From Marinobacter lipolyticus (GTDB taxonomy: Bacteria > Pseudomonadota > Gammaproteobacteria > Pseudomonadales > Oleiphilaceae), in contig NZ_QTKT01000002.1 in the NCBI RefSeq assembly GCF_018424605.1, forward strand, positions 372,001 to 436,000: a DNA stretch of 64,000 bases, read 5' to 3'. A program made the position numbers and the translations under genes. Position 1 is the first letter of the stretch. Every line of letters starts with the position of its first letter. Positions 17,471 to 26,233 of this stretch are shown piece by piece. The notes beneath the pieces are model-generated. The model was not told the DNA's origin and did not search any database. It was given only the letters and a program-made list of their open reading frames with translations.

Positions 17471-18291
17471 ATCGGAACAGTTGGCCCCTGTCGGAGTCAC
17501 CGTTTTCCCATGTTGACTGGCCTGGCCGGGGCCCTGTCGGGCTTGTCCTTGATGGCGTCGCTATCCCGGAGCTCGGTGAACAGATATACCAGTGGGCCAG
17601 TGGTCGGTCTGTTGACGCGGAGTGCCTCTACGTTGCCACCCGTTGGGAGGCGGTTTCGGACCTGTCGCCTTGGCTTGTATGGCTCAGTGGGCCGGAAGAC
17701 CCGGTGCTGAAGGGGTTCCTGGAACAGGGGGCTATGCAAGAGCAGGGCTACTTGCTTATCTCAGCCACAGACCGTGCTAGCTGCACCCTCTGGATGCGAT
17801 CCCACCTGCAAGTAGAAATGGCACCGGGCTGCGATGAACTGGTGCGTATTGCCCATCCGGCGCTGGCCAAGACGGTGATCGGGGGCAACCTGCCTTGTTT
17901 TCCCACCAAAGCGGTAGATCGGTTGATTATTCCGGATCGTGTCAGCGAACAGTGGCATCTTGTCGAGCCCCCAACTGTTCAGCATGGCAGCGCCGGTGAC
18001 CAGCCCGGAAAATTGATAGTCTCGCCGGACCTGAAGAGTGCTTTCGAAGCTTTCAATCGGCGCAAAGGCGCACTGCAGATATGGAACAACCTGGATGAGT
18101 CGGTGCGCAACCAGTTGGGTGGCCCTGATTTGAGGGATGTCTACCCGGTACTGGAGAGAGTGCTGGAAAACGCACTTGGCAACGGGTGCGACAACTTGCG
18201 GGAGGTGATGCAATTCCTGTTCGCAACATTGTCACGACCAGCCGATAGCAATGCCGTGATGGAAACGGCACTCCCATTGGATCAAGGATGA
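17467..18291 (+). CDS. DUF4123 effector adaptor/chaperone (VasW/Tap-like)
   Basis: 274 residues. Position and sequence (acidic N-terminal region with YVATRWEAVSDLSPWLVWL, later DELVRIAHPALAKTVIGG) fit DUF4123, the T6SS adaptor family (TEC/Tap, VasW) that loads a cognate effector onto VgrG. It starts inside the vgrG stop (ATGA, 17467-17470) and ends four bases before the effector gene, so vgrG, adaptor and effector are likely co-translated. Family assignment rests on context plus weak motif similarity, so the DUF number is probable rather than certain. Confidence 0.75.
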   Translation: MNRNSWPLSESPFSHVDWPGRGPVGLVLDGVAIPELGEQIYQWASGRSVDAECLYVATRWEAVSDLSPWLVWLSGPEDPVLKGFLEQGAMQEQGYLLISATDRASCTLWMRSHLQVEMAPGCDELVRIAHPALAKTVIGGNLPCFPTKAVDRLIIPDRVSEQWHLVEPPTVQHGSAGDQPGKLIVSPDLKSAFEAFNRRKGALQIWNNLDESVRNQLGGPDLRDVYPVLERVLENALGNGCDNLREVMQFLFATLSRPADSNAVMETALPLDQG

Positions 18292-18294
18292 ACA

Positions 18295-21200
18295 ATGACA
18301 CGCATTCAACGCCCCACTGACGACCGGACGAGCAACGATCTTTTGTGCTGGGAACAGCCAGGCACCCCTATTGATGAACCCGCTTCATGCCCACTACTGC
18401 AAACCGTTCACCTGCTGCCCATTCGGTATGGCCGAGTGGAGGTTGCACCCGCTGATACAGACCCCGGGTACCCTTACTCGCTGACCTCCCGCCCCCTCGG
18501 CTACCGCCTCCTGAGGCATGGCTACCTTTATGTACTGGACGCCGATACCGGGGAACTCCACGAGTACCTGCATGAAAACGGTGAACTGACGGGCCACAAC
18601 GACGGCAAGCTGGAGTACCCGGTATCCCATACGCTGTACATTGCCTTCTCGGAACTGGCATGGACTGCCCGCAAGAAAGCACAAGTACTGGACGACCCAC
18701 AAGAGCGTGATGCGCTGCTGCAGAGAGTCGATCTGGCCAGTGCCTCGCCACTGAGCGGCGGTGAATACCTGCTGACCCCCGATCAGGCCAGGGAATGGGT
18801 GGCCGAGTTTTCCGAAGACGGTATCCCGGAGTCCCCCGAAGGCGCCCACCCGCAGGAAGGTGAATCCTATTACTGGGAGAATCAGCCCTATTACCACAAG
18901 AGCCGGTTCGGCAAGCTGATCAAACAGCAGTCCATCGACGATGTGTCCAATTGCCTCTGCCTTGTGGTGAGGGACGACTTGGGCGTGATGCTGGACCTGG
19001 CCCAGCACCAGGATGATGTGGTTGGCTGGATCGAAGGGTGGACAAGCGAGGGAGACGACGAGCGAGACTATTTTCTTGGCACACTGGTTGAATCCATGAC
19101 CCTGCTGGACGAACAGGGGCTGGATTCCATGGTGGCCAATTCAGATCACCCCGACATTGTCTCCATGCGGCAGGACCTGGAAGCCATGCCGGAAAGCGAC
19201 CGTTCAAACACCCAGTCGGCATTGCTGGCAGCATTGAGGCAACTCGAGGATGAAGCGAGACCCGGCCCCAATGATGCGTCGCTGCCCCCTGACGTTAAAT
19301 CAAGGGTTGAAGAGATCCGGAGTACAGCCAACCAGACCAACGCCTACGGCATCCTTCCCAAGATGCAGAGAGCGGTCGACGAGTGGTACCTGCGACAAGC
19401 CATGGAAGGGGCCAGGCCGGATTTCGTGGACTCCCACATTGAGGGCATTGTCGCCTTGGAGAAGGAGCACCGTGATAGATTGAAAGCGGCTCTGGAAGGG
19501 CGCGGTTTTGGACACCGCGGAATTAATGACCTGATCGACCGTGAGACCATGGACCAGTTCATGGCCAGCCAGCGGGAGAAGCTGGCCCGCTGGCAGTCAC
19601 TGCTGACGGATATAACCAGTGATCGTATTCTACTGCTGACAGACAACCGCTATCACCAGGCCGCGTGGTATTTTGACCCGGAAGACGAAGTGCAGATCGA
19701 GGCAGCCCTGGACCTGGAATACGCCTGCCGGAAAGACATCTGCCGTTCGGACGAGGCGAGTGATGGGGTGTTGCAGTGGCTGGAACAAAACCCCCAATAC
19801 AGCCTCCCTCTGTTCCAGACCCTACCAAAGAATGACCGCTCCGAAGACGGTGAACTGGCCAAAACCTATGTAGCGGTTGGTTCCGCTGGCTACGCCGTGG
19901 TTACCAAGGCGGCGGAGTGGATCCAGCGGGTGAAAGCGGCGGAGCAGGGCAAGCTTCCGGATTATTCCCAGTACTCTCGGCAGATCCAACAAAAAGCAGA
20001 GGGGGTGGGGGACACTCTAGCCCCGGCTATTGCGCGGGCAAAGGGGCGTGCTGTTGGAGAACTCTACAAGGCCATCAACAGCCAGACCCTGCCGGAGCTG
20101 GATGATCTGTTCCGGGACCTGCCGTATTTTTTCAAGCGGCGCATGCTGGACGCCATAGACCAGGGCAAGGCGGAATTCCGCTTTGCTTCTGCAAGTGAGT
20201 TGGCGACCTTCCGGGACAACCTCAGACAGATGCTGCAGCTGGATCAACAGATGAAGCAGCTTCAGAACGACCATGAGGTTGCTAAATCCACTCATGGCCA
20301 TCGTTCCGAAAGGGCTCAGGAGTTGGTGACTGAATTCAAGGCCACCCGCGAAGAACACCGTGAAATCGGTAAACGCGTGGCCGCCGCCCTCAGCCCGGTC
20401 GAGGAAACCGACACCGGCCTGAAACTGGAACCGGCCGTCACCGGCCGTGCTGGAATAACGTTGGTTCCGCCGCCACTGGCCCAGCAGGAAGTTGGACGAT
20501 TGGTTGGGCATTTCCGGCAGGGCTTGGACTCGGCTCCCCGGGTGAGTTTGATGGGTGATGGGCTTGGGGTGATGGTGTTCCTTGCGCAGTTGGTTAATCT
20601 TGTCCGCGCCGTTAGTGAGGGCAAAGAGCAAAGCTCTACTGATCGAAGTTATGTCCAGTTTGCTGAAAGTGCCCTTGCTACCTCTGCTGCAGGCTTTCTG
20701 GCGGCTCAGGGAATCATTGACACTGCCTATGGTGCCAGAGCAAGAGCCCTGGCCGATGCTTGGCAGCGCACCGCTATGACTGGTGTGAATATCCGAATGG
20801 GTAAGCTGCATGTGGGGCTGGGCATTCCTGCCTATCTGTTTGGAGCCTTTAGTGCCGGCATTAGTGCCTATAAACACCGTGAAAACTGGTTGAGAGCGGT
20901 CCAGTCCGGCAATGTCGAAGCTCAGACTGGTGCAGTGCTGGGCATGGTTGGCAGTGGTGGTCTGGCGGGTACTAATACCTACGGGCTGTACCGGACTGGT
21001 CAATCGTTTATTCAGGCAGTTGCCGCACGAGGGGCTGAAAACAAGGCCGTGGCGTGGGCTACTGCCGGCCGGACCTTGTCCGGCCTGTTTGCCCGCCTGA
21101 ACGTGGCGGGGCTGGTGTTCACGGTTTTTGAATTGGGGGGTACCTGGTTGTATAACCGCTACAACCTGAGCGAGCGGGATAAATGGCTGCAAACCACGCC

Positions 21201-21765
21201 CTGGTCACGGGAGGCCGAGCAGGTCCACAATGGCTCGCTTGACGACTATGTAGAGGCCTTTGCCCGGATTGGCAACAGTGTCACACTTGACGAAGTGCCC
21301 GGCGAGGATGAAGAACCTTCCAGGTTACGGTTAAACTGCCACGGTTTGGCGGCGGACAGCTTGGTGGAGCCCCTGGAAGGCAAGGCGCCCCACCAGCTAT
21401 CCATCGCCGCATGGCGCATCCAGCCTGGGCGAAGGGGAATGTTCTCCCTCCAGCCGGAAACCTGGGTACCCTGTACCGGTGCCATCTTGGGTAGCCTGGA
21501 GCAGTCGGCCGATACCGGTCACCTGCAATTGGCTTTCAGGCCTCCGGCCCATGAGAAGACCCAGCATGGCATCCGCACCAGGGACCTGGGCTTGATGGTT
21601 AAGCTTGAAACATTGCAGGAAGATGGAGCCTATACCGGTGCCGTTTATATGCTGAAGGTGACTCCGGATAGTCAGTATCCCCTGACACCCGTGCAGGAGG
21701 CTCCGAAAGCAGAGATTTCCTGGTGGCGACTCCGCCAGCCACTCCTAGTGACGGATGGACTTTAA
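18295..21765 (+). CDS. Large T6SS effector, VasX-like membrane-active toxin
   Basis: 1156 residues, close to the ~1085 of Vibrio VasX. The N-terminus has the toxin VasX N-terminal pattern: HLLPIRYGRVE near residue 40, then LTSRPLGYRLLRHGYLYVLD. The middle is acidic and predicted helical. Five hydrophobic stretches lie near residues 752-772, 790-812, 835-858, 877-897 and 925-955, as in colicin-like pore formers. The last ~170 residues are soluble. The gene order vgrG-DUF4123-this-membrane protein copies the Vibrio vgrG-2/vasW/vasX/tsiV2 locus, whose effector permeabilises the inner membrane of competitors. Toxicity here is inferred, not shown. Confidence 0.75.
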   Translation: MTRIQRPTDDRTSNDLLCWEQPGTPIDEPASCPLLQTVHLLPIRYGRVEVAPADTDPGYPYSLTSRPLGYRLLRHGYLYVLDADTGELHEYLHENGELTGHNDGKLEYPVSHTLYIAFSELAWTARKKAQVLDDPQERDALLQRVDLASASPLSGGEYLLTPDQAREWVAEFSEDGIPESPEGAHPQEGESYYWENQPYYHKSRFGKLIKQQSIDDVSNCLCLVVRDDLGVMLDLAQHQDDVVGWIEGWTSEGDDERDYFLGTLVESMTLLDEQGLDSMVANSDHPDIVSMRQDLEAMPESDRSNTQSALLAALRQLEDEARPGPNDASLPPDVKSRVEEIRSTANQTNAYGILPKMQRAVDEWYLRQAMEGARPDFVDSHIEGIVALEKEHRDRLKAALEGRGFGHRGINDLIDRETMDQFMASQREKLARWQSLLTDITSDRILLLTDNRYHQAAWYFDPEDEVQIEAALDLEYACRKDICRSDEASDGVLQWLEQNPQYSLPLFQTLPKNDRSEDGELAKTYVAVGSAGYAVVTKAAEWIQRVKAAEQGKLPDYSQYSRQIQQKAEGVGDTLAPAIARAKGRAVGELYKAINSQTLPELDDLFRDLPYFFKRRMLDAIDQGKAEFRFASASELATFRDNLRQMLQLDQQMKQLQNDHEVAKSTHGHRSERAQELVTEFKATREEHREIGKRVAAALSPVEETDTGLKLEPAVTGRAGITLVPPPLAQQEVGRLVGHFRQGLDSAPRVSLMGDGLGVMVFLAQLVNLVRAVSEGKEQSSTDRSYVQFAESALATSAAGFLAAQGIIDTAYGARARALADAWQRTAMTGVNIRMGKLHVGLGIPAYLFGAFSAGISAYKHRENWLRAVQSGNVEAQTGAVLGMVGSGGLAGTNTYGLYRTGQSFIQAVAARGAENKAVAWATAGRTLSGLFARLNVAGLVFTVFELGGTWLYNRYNLSERDKWLQTTPWSREAEQVHNGSLDDYVEAFARIGNSVTLDEVPGEDEEPSRLRLNCHGLAADSLVEPLEGKAPHQLSIAAWRIQPGRRGMFSLQPETWVPCTGAILGSLEQSADTGHLQLAFRPPAHEKTQHGIRTRDLGLMVKLETLQEDGAYTGAVYMLKVTPDSQYPLTPVQEAPKAEISWWRLRQPLLVTDGL

Positions 21766-22892
21766 TGGACCCCAAGAATGCCCAGCCCGAACAGCCGCCC
21801 CGCGCGGGTCTTTCCGAGCCTTTTCCGAGCGGACGGTTAACCTTTCTGGCACCCAGGCCCCTGCCAACCGGGGTGCCGCCGGTGGATCATGGCCATGCGG
21901 TGGGGGAAGTGAATGACTGCTACCTGGATTTTGGAACGGGGGCGACATCAGTGTTCGGTTGGCAAATGACACTGGGCGGCCCATTTTTTTGTTTTTTGTT
22001 TACTGCCTTTTTTGTCCCTTTGATGGCTTTTCTGATGTTTTATTGGCTAGGAAACGGTTGGCCCGACGGGATTCATGCTCTCCAGGGTGTGTTTGACATT
22101 ACTTTCTGGCTCGGTTTCTGGGGAGGGCTCTTTGGCTTCTTCATACTCTCCCTACCTCGCTGGCAGGCTTATGCCAAACTAAAAAACGTAATCCCCACCC
22201 GCTTCAACCGCCAACGCCGAGAAGTGTGTTTCGTGCCGGAGGGGCAGAAAGAACCGATCTTTGTCCCTTGGGAAGAGCTGGTCGCCTGGGTGACGGAAGC
22301 CCAGGGCGTTACCGAATATGGCGTGCAACGCCAATACGGCTTCGGCATTGGCTTCTATCACCCGGAAACGGGCGAGAAATACACCCTGGAGTTTGAAACC
22401 TACGGCCAGCCCCAGGCTATCAGTACCTGGGAGGCCATCCGGGCGTACATGGAGTACGAAGTCCATACCCTGAAAGAAATCCAGGATCCATTTGAACTCC
22501 AGGGCCCGGGTGATCCGCCCTGGGAGGGTGTCCATGTTTTCCGCAATTCCCGGAAACGTCTTCATGAAGAATTCCGGGAAGGCAAGCGGGGGATGTTCTA
22601 CCTGACCGGCTGGTACCTGTACCACCTGATCACTTTCTGGACCATCCCGAACCGGCTGGTGGAGTGGGAGGTCAGGAAGATCAAGCGCATGAGTCGGAAA
22701 ACACTGCCCAAGGCCATGTTGGAGTGGTCTGAATCGCTACCGGAAGACCAGTGGTCCAAACCCAGCGAGGAACTAAAGCGCCAAAGTAAGCGAGTACTGG
22801 AGCTGCGAAAAGCGGATCCACAGAGGCCGGTTACCGAGATCTTTGCCCAGGTTGATGAGGAGTTCTCAGGTGTAGCATCGATGTCGGCCTAA
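21765..22892 (+). CDS. Membrane protein, probable immunity protein to the VasX-like effector (TsiV2 position)
   Basis: 375 residues from ATG 21765, which overlaps the effector stop as TAATG; this coupling decides the start over the in-frame ATG at 21723. Two strong membrane segments lie near residues 67-95 and 110-135 (FFCFLFTAFFVPLMAFLMFY; FWLGFWGGLFGFFILSL). A large cytosolic part with RRQREVCFVPEG-like and WEELVAWV features follows, then a basic C-terminal tail (VRKIKRMSRKTLPKAM). Known VasX immunity (TsiV2) is an inner-membrane protein encoded in this slot, so immunity is the natural inference. I recognise it as similar to DUF6708-type neighbours of T6SS effectors but could not verify the family. 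Confidence 0.6.
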   Translation: MDPKNAQPEQPPRAGLSEPFPSGRLTFLAPRPLPTGVPPVDHGHAVGEVNDCYLDFGTGATSVFGWQMTLGGPFFCFLFTAFFVPLMAFLMFYWLGNGWPDGIHALQGVFDITFWLGFWGGLFGFFILSLPRWQAYAKLKNVIPTRFNRQRREVCFVPEGQKEPIFVPWEELVAWVTEAQGVTEYGVQRQYGFGIGFYHPETGEKYTLEFETYGQPQAISTWEAIRAYMEYEVHTLKEIQDPFELQGPGDPPWEGVHVFRNSRKRLHEEFREGKRGMFYLTGWYLYHLITFWTIPNRLVEWEVRKIKRMSRKTLPKAMLEWSESLPEDQWSKPSEELKRQSKRVLELRKADPQRPVTEIFAQVDEEFSGVASMSA

Positions 22893-23044
22893 CCGAGCGT
22901 TAATCGTGCGGCTGGACACAACCCAGTATGCAAAATATCCCTATGCAAGCTGACACCGCAACTGGGCAAGATCTCTATGGAAGAATACCGAAAGCAGCGG
23001 CCGGCCGAGGCTTGGCCGATTTGATACTACAAGGAGGGTAAACT

Positions 23045-23569
23045 ATGGATCGCCAAATAGAAGATCTGATGAAGCAGGGACTAAGCCGATATGAGATCTT
23101 CGAGCAGCTCAAAAAGCAGTCGGGCAATCAAATGCGTCTGGCTCAGAAGATTGCAACGTGCGAGCCTGATTCGTCCTCAGCAGGAACCCTCCTGATTAAC
23201 CGAGTCCTCCTGGCGCTCTGCCTGCTTCAGGCGAGTTTCGGGATCTGGGTGCTCTACTCCAATGTGGTCCCGATAGATGAGGAGTTCGGGTGGCAAGGAA
23301 TTGTCGCAACGTTCATTTTGACGATTTTCTATTTTGGCGGTCTGTTCAGGATGTCCTTTACTGGATACGCCTCATTTATCTTACTGTGCGCTAGCGTTCT
23401 CGCCGGCTATGTCTATTTCTTCAACCGTTTCCCGGTTGTCTCGATTGTGGGTGTCTCGTTGGCCGCCGCCGGGGGCGTTCTGGCATATTTGGTCAAGACT
23501 CGTCTATTTCCTCACATGGGTTTTATGGATGTGAAGAAGGATGAATGCGGAACGTACATCTTCGAGTAA
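23045..23569 (+). CDS. Small four-helix membrane protein, function unknown
   Basis: 174 residues with a strong ribosome site AGGAGG at 23032-23037. A soluble N-terminal segment of about 45 residues (helical, LSRYEIFEQLKKQSG) is followed by four membrane helices near residues 48-70, 79-97, 102-122 and 128-145, then a short charged tail ending CGTYIFE. No family is recognised. It sits 152 bases after the immunity-like gene, and base composition is visibly more AT-rich than the flanking genes, suggesting a separate acquisition. It could be a second immunity protein for the pore-forming effector or unrelated cargo; the sequence does not decide. Confidence 0.7.
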   Translation: MDRQIEDLMKQGLSRYEIFEQLKKQSGNQMRLAQKIATCEPDSSSAGTLLINRVLLALCLLQASFGIWVLYSNVVPIDEEFGWQGIVATFILTIFYFGGLFRMSFTGYASFILLCASVLAGYVYFFNRFPVVSIVGVSLAAAGGVLAYLVKTRLFPHMGFMDVKKDECGTYIFE

Positions 23570-23682
23570 CAGCTTCGATGAGTTCTGCAATAGTGATAGT
23601 GGTCGAGAGTGCGAGAAATCAATGTAGTGAATGTGCCCAAGGCAGGTGAGGTAATAGTGCAACGATGTCTGTCTGGGCTCTG

Positions 23683-23699
23683 TGTTGCAGAATGCAACA
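23683..23699. promoter_or_regulatory. Palindromic candidate operator upstream of the antitoxin gene
   Basis: TGTTGCA and TGCAACA form a perfect 7-base inverted repeat around a GAA spacer, 47 bases before the antitoxin start. A related half-site (GTGCAAC) occurs near 23658. Type II antitoxins usually repress their own promoters through such sites; function is inferred. Confidence 0.45.
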
Positions 23700-23746
23700 G
23701 TTGTGGTAACCTGAAACTCATTGAGTAGAATTCTGAGGAGGCCACC

Positions 23747-24160
23747 ATGACAACCGCCGTTCGTCTTGACGATATTCTGGTTCGTTACGCCGCAGCCGAG
23801 GGTGCGGTGAACCGGCGCTCAACCCCCAAACAGATTGAGTACTGGGCGGAAATAGGGCGCGCCGTGGCTGGTGAAGTAAGTGCCGAGGATCTGATCGCGA
23901 TTCTTCAGGGAATTCGCCAGGTGAAAGTGGAGCCAGTGGTGGCGGAGTCTTTGACCAGTGATGACCTCTGGGCCGAGGTGGATCAGGCGCGTGAGAGCGG
24001 TGATTTGGGCCGCGCGATTGGCCGGGGGCGGACGGTGTATCAGGCGTCTGGTGATAAGCCCGGCTATCTGGAGGCAATCTACGCGGATGGCTCGCGGGAA
24101 GTGGGGGAGTTCCGCAACGGGCGGTTTGAGGCGCTGAGTGACCGTGACAACGCAGCCTGA
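23747..24160 (+). CDS. ParD-like antitoxin
   Basis: 137 residues, preceded by GAGGAGG (23735-23741). The N-terminus reads TAVRLDDILVRYAAAEGAV, then RRSTPKQIEYWAEIGRAV, the pattern of the ParD-like antitoxin family (a ribbon-helix-helix-type DNA-binding end followed by a toxin-binding part). The C-terminal half (SGDKPGYLEAIYADGSREVG) may wrap the toxin. It overlaps the downstream P-loop gene by 23 bases, the usual layout of a type II toxin-antitoxin pair in which the antitoxin is made first. A palindrome just upstream suits autoregulation. Confidence 0.75.
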   Translation: MTTAVRLDDILVRYAAAEGAVNRRSTPKQIEYWAEIGRAVAGEVSAEDLIAILQGIRQVKVEPVVAESLTSDDLWAEVDQARESGDLGRAIGRGRTVYQASGDKPGYLEAIYADGSREVGEFRNGRFEALSDRDNAA

Positions 24161-24722
24161 GCTCTGGCTGCTGGTCGGGGGTAATGGGGCTGGAAAAACA
24201 ACGTTCTATGAGCGATTCCTGGCACGCCGCAGGATTCCTCTGGTCAATGCCGACAACATTGCTCGTAGCGTGTGGCCGGATGCGCCCGAAAAACACAGCT
24301 ATGAAGCGGCCCTGATCGCCGAACGGGAACGGTTCCGGCTGTTGGAGGAAGGCCGGAGCTTCTGTTTCGAAACCGTTTTTTCCCATCCTTCTAAAGTCGA
24401 TTTTGTCGGCGCGGCGAAAGCGGCCGGTTTCCGCATCCGCATCTTCTATTTCCACCTGGAATTGGCGTCCTTGAACAAGGCCCGTGTGGCGTCCCGCGTA
24501 AAATCCGGGGGGCACAGTGTTCCGGAGGTCAAGATTGAGGCAAGAATACCCCGGTCGCTGGCCAATCTGCGTCTCTGCGTAGGCCTGGCGGATGAGCTGC
24601 ATCTTGTCGATAACAGCAGCCTTGAAAAGCCCTACGTGCGGGTTGCGGCATGGCAAGACGGCCAGTGGCAATCGTTTCAGGAGGCGCTGCCGCAGTGGGC
24701 AAGGGACCTGATTGATGCCTGA
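24138..24722 (+). CDS. Zeta-toxin-like P-loop kinase
   Basis: 194 residues from GTG 24138 (GTG 24144 also possible). Walker A is GGNGAGKTTFYERF near residue 15, followed by VNADNIARSVWPD and SFCFETVFSHPSKVDFV, which fits zeta toxins: a Walker A, an Asp/Glu substrate-binding segment and a helical lid with basic residues (KARVASRVKSGGHSV). Zeta toxins phosphorylate UDP-N-acetylglucosamine-type sugars and block cell-wall synthesis; related P-loop kinases of unknown target share the fold. Here the pairing is with a ParD-like rather than an epsilon antitoxin. Confidence 0.75.
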   Translation: MTVTTQPELWLLVGGNGAGKTTFYERFLARRRIPLVNADNIARSVWPDAPEKHSYEAALIAERERFRLLEEGRSFCFETVFSHPSKVDFVGAAKAAGFRIRIFYFHLELASLNKARVASRVKSGGHSVPEVKIEARIPRSLANLRLCVGLADELHLVDNSSLEKPYVRVAAWQDGQWQSFQEALPQWARDLIDA

Positions 24723-24729
24723 TCGCCGG

Positions 24730-25626
24730 TTATGGCCAGCTGTCTGGCACCACGAACAACCGGTCGGTTTCTTGCCAGAGTCCGCTGGCGGAGTTTTGTT
24801 CCAGTTTCGCGAACAGCAGCGGAACGTTGTGCACGCGGATGGTCTCCAGCGCCGCCGCTACCTGTGAGGCGACCGGCGGTTCAGGCTGACTCCAGGGGCC
24901 GATCCAGTGGGGTTTGTTCAGGACCACCCAGTTGCCAGTATCCGCTGAGCTCACCTGTGAGAGATAACGCCAATGCCCACGGAGGTGATTGGCGGGTACC
25001 GTGTCGGGAACGACAATGCTCGTTTCAACGGGGTAGAACAGGTATCCGGGCATGAAGATTCGAGGTGTGACCGGGGTCACGATGCCGGCCTCCGCAAGCA
25101 CTGCCTGTGCCTCAGGCAGTCCGGTTCGCTGGCTTTGCCGGTTCAGCATCTGGTCGGTTTTCAGGTCAAGGCGGTCCTTGGAATTTGGGCCGTACCAAAG
25201 GGTTTTCCCGCCAGCGTCCCGAAACCCGAGATAGTATTTTATGGCAATCTCGTGATGTTCTATTCGATCCTCAGACCGGTTGTGCACCACAAAGTCCAGC
25301 TCACCGACGGTTCGCCCTTGCGACTGGATTTGCTGATTCTGCAAAAGAATGTTCCAGCCCAGCAAGTCCTCCAGTAACACTTGATAAAGCCGCTCGAAAT
25401 AGAACCCGAGTCGCCTGGGAGGCGTTTCCCTCAACCGTGCGGGAGCTGTTTCGGGATTGCGATCCCAGGCCTGGAGCAGATTGAAGGCATCGCCAGAGAG
25501 GTATCGCCCCGGCTCAAAGCTCAGTGGGGATTTCAATAACTGCGGGGCCTGGCACAGCCAGGCAAGATGCCGGATGGCCGGCTTGGTCAGTTCTGATCTC
25601 AGGTCTTGTGCTGTTTTTGCATCCAT
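24730..25626 (-). CDS. DUF1853 family protein with nuclease-like core
   Basis: 298 residues. The core contains GELDFVVHN followed about 15 residues later by HHEIAIKYYLGF, and later LDLKTDQM. An acidic residue, then Glu-x-x-x-Lys-type spacing on adjacent strands, resembles the PD-(D/E)XK restriction-endonuclease fold reported for DUF1853. No substrate or pathway is established. It stands alone on the minus strand, converging on the toxin gene with 7 bases between, and its 5' end faces gloA. Confidence 0.75.
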   Translation of the reverse strand: MDAKTAQDLRSELTKPAIRHLAWLCQAPQLLKSPLSFEPGRYLSGDAFNLLQAWDRNPETAPARLRETPPRRLGFYFERLYQVLLEDLLGWNILLQNQQIQSQGRTVGELDFVVHNRSEDRIEHHEIAIKYYLGFRDAGGKTLWYGPNSKDRLDLKTDQMLNRQSQRTGLPEAQAVLAEAGIVTPVTPRIFMPGYLFYPVETSIVVPDTVPANHLRGHWRYLSQVSSADTGNWVVLNKPHWIGPWSQPEPPVASQVAAALETIRVHNVPLLFAKLEQNSASGLWQETDRLFVVPDSWP

Positions 25627-25701
25627 CCGGCAAGAATACCGTAAACTGTCTTCAGGGTAAGACCCTCAAACCGTCATTAAGGCTGTCCCGAAGGAGGTTA
25701 C

Positions 25702-26142
25702 ATGCAATATCTTCACACCATGATTCGGGTGAGCAACCTGGACGAGACCCTGCACTTTTTCTGCGACCTGTTGGGAATGGTTGAGATCAGCCGTAAAAGC
25801 AGCGAGAGGGGGCGTTTCACTCTGGTGTTCCTTGCTACGCCGGATGATGAGGCGCGCGCCCGTGAGGACAGAGCGCCGATGATTGAGCTCACCTACAACT
25901 GGGATCCGGAGGAGTACACCGGCGGTCGTAATTTCGGTCACCTTGCCTATCGTGTGGACGACATCTATGGGCTGTGTGAGCATCTACAGGCGAACGGGGT
26001 GACGATCAACCGCCCGCCACGGGATGGCCATATGGCGTTTGTGCGGTCACCGGACGGGATTTCCATCGAGCTGCTGCAAAAAGGTGAGGCCCTCGAGCCG
26101 AGAGAACCCTGGGCCAGTATGGCGAACACCGGTACCTGGTAG
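25702..26142 (+). CDS. gloA: Lactoylglutathione lyase (glyoxalase I)
   Basis: 146 residues, preceded by AAGGAGG (25691-25697). It converts the hemithioacetal of methylglyoxal and glutathione to S-lactoylglutathione. The four metal ligands of the family are visible in order: His in QYLHTMIRV, Glu in PMIELTYN, His in [10 protein letters not shown], and Glu in [10 protein letters not shown]. The length matches short proteobacterial nickel-type GloA rather than the zinc-type proteins with inserts. It is a single gene between DUF1853 and manC. Confidence 0.95.
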   Translation: MQYLHTMIRVSNLDETLHFFCDLLGMVEISRKSSERGRFTLVFLATPDDEARAREDRAPMIELTYNWDPEEYTGGRNFGHLAYRVDDIYGLCEHLQANGVTINRPPRDGHMAFVRSPDGISIELLQKGEALEPREPWASMANTGTW

Positions 26143-26233
26143 CGGTGTTGCGCCACCGCCATGAAATGCCCGCAATGGGAAACACCGTAGCTTTCAGCTA
26201 AAATTCGCAAAAACGTTCAACCAAGGATGACCC

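Noticed and set aside
23726..23731. TAGAAT as a -10 box for the toxin-antitoxin pair
   Set aside because: The transcript would start inside or just before the ribosome site at 23735-23741, which is unlikely.
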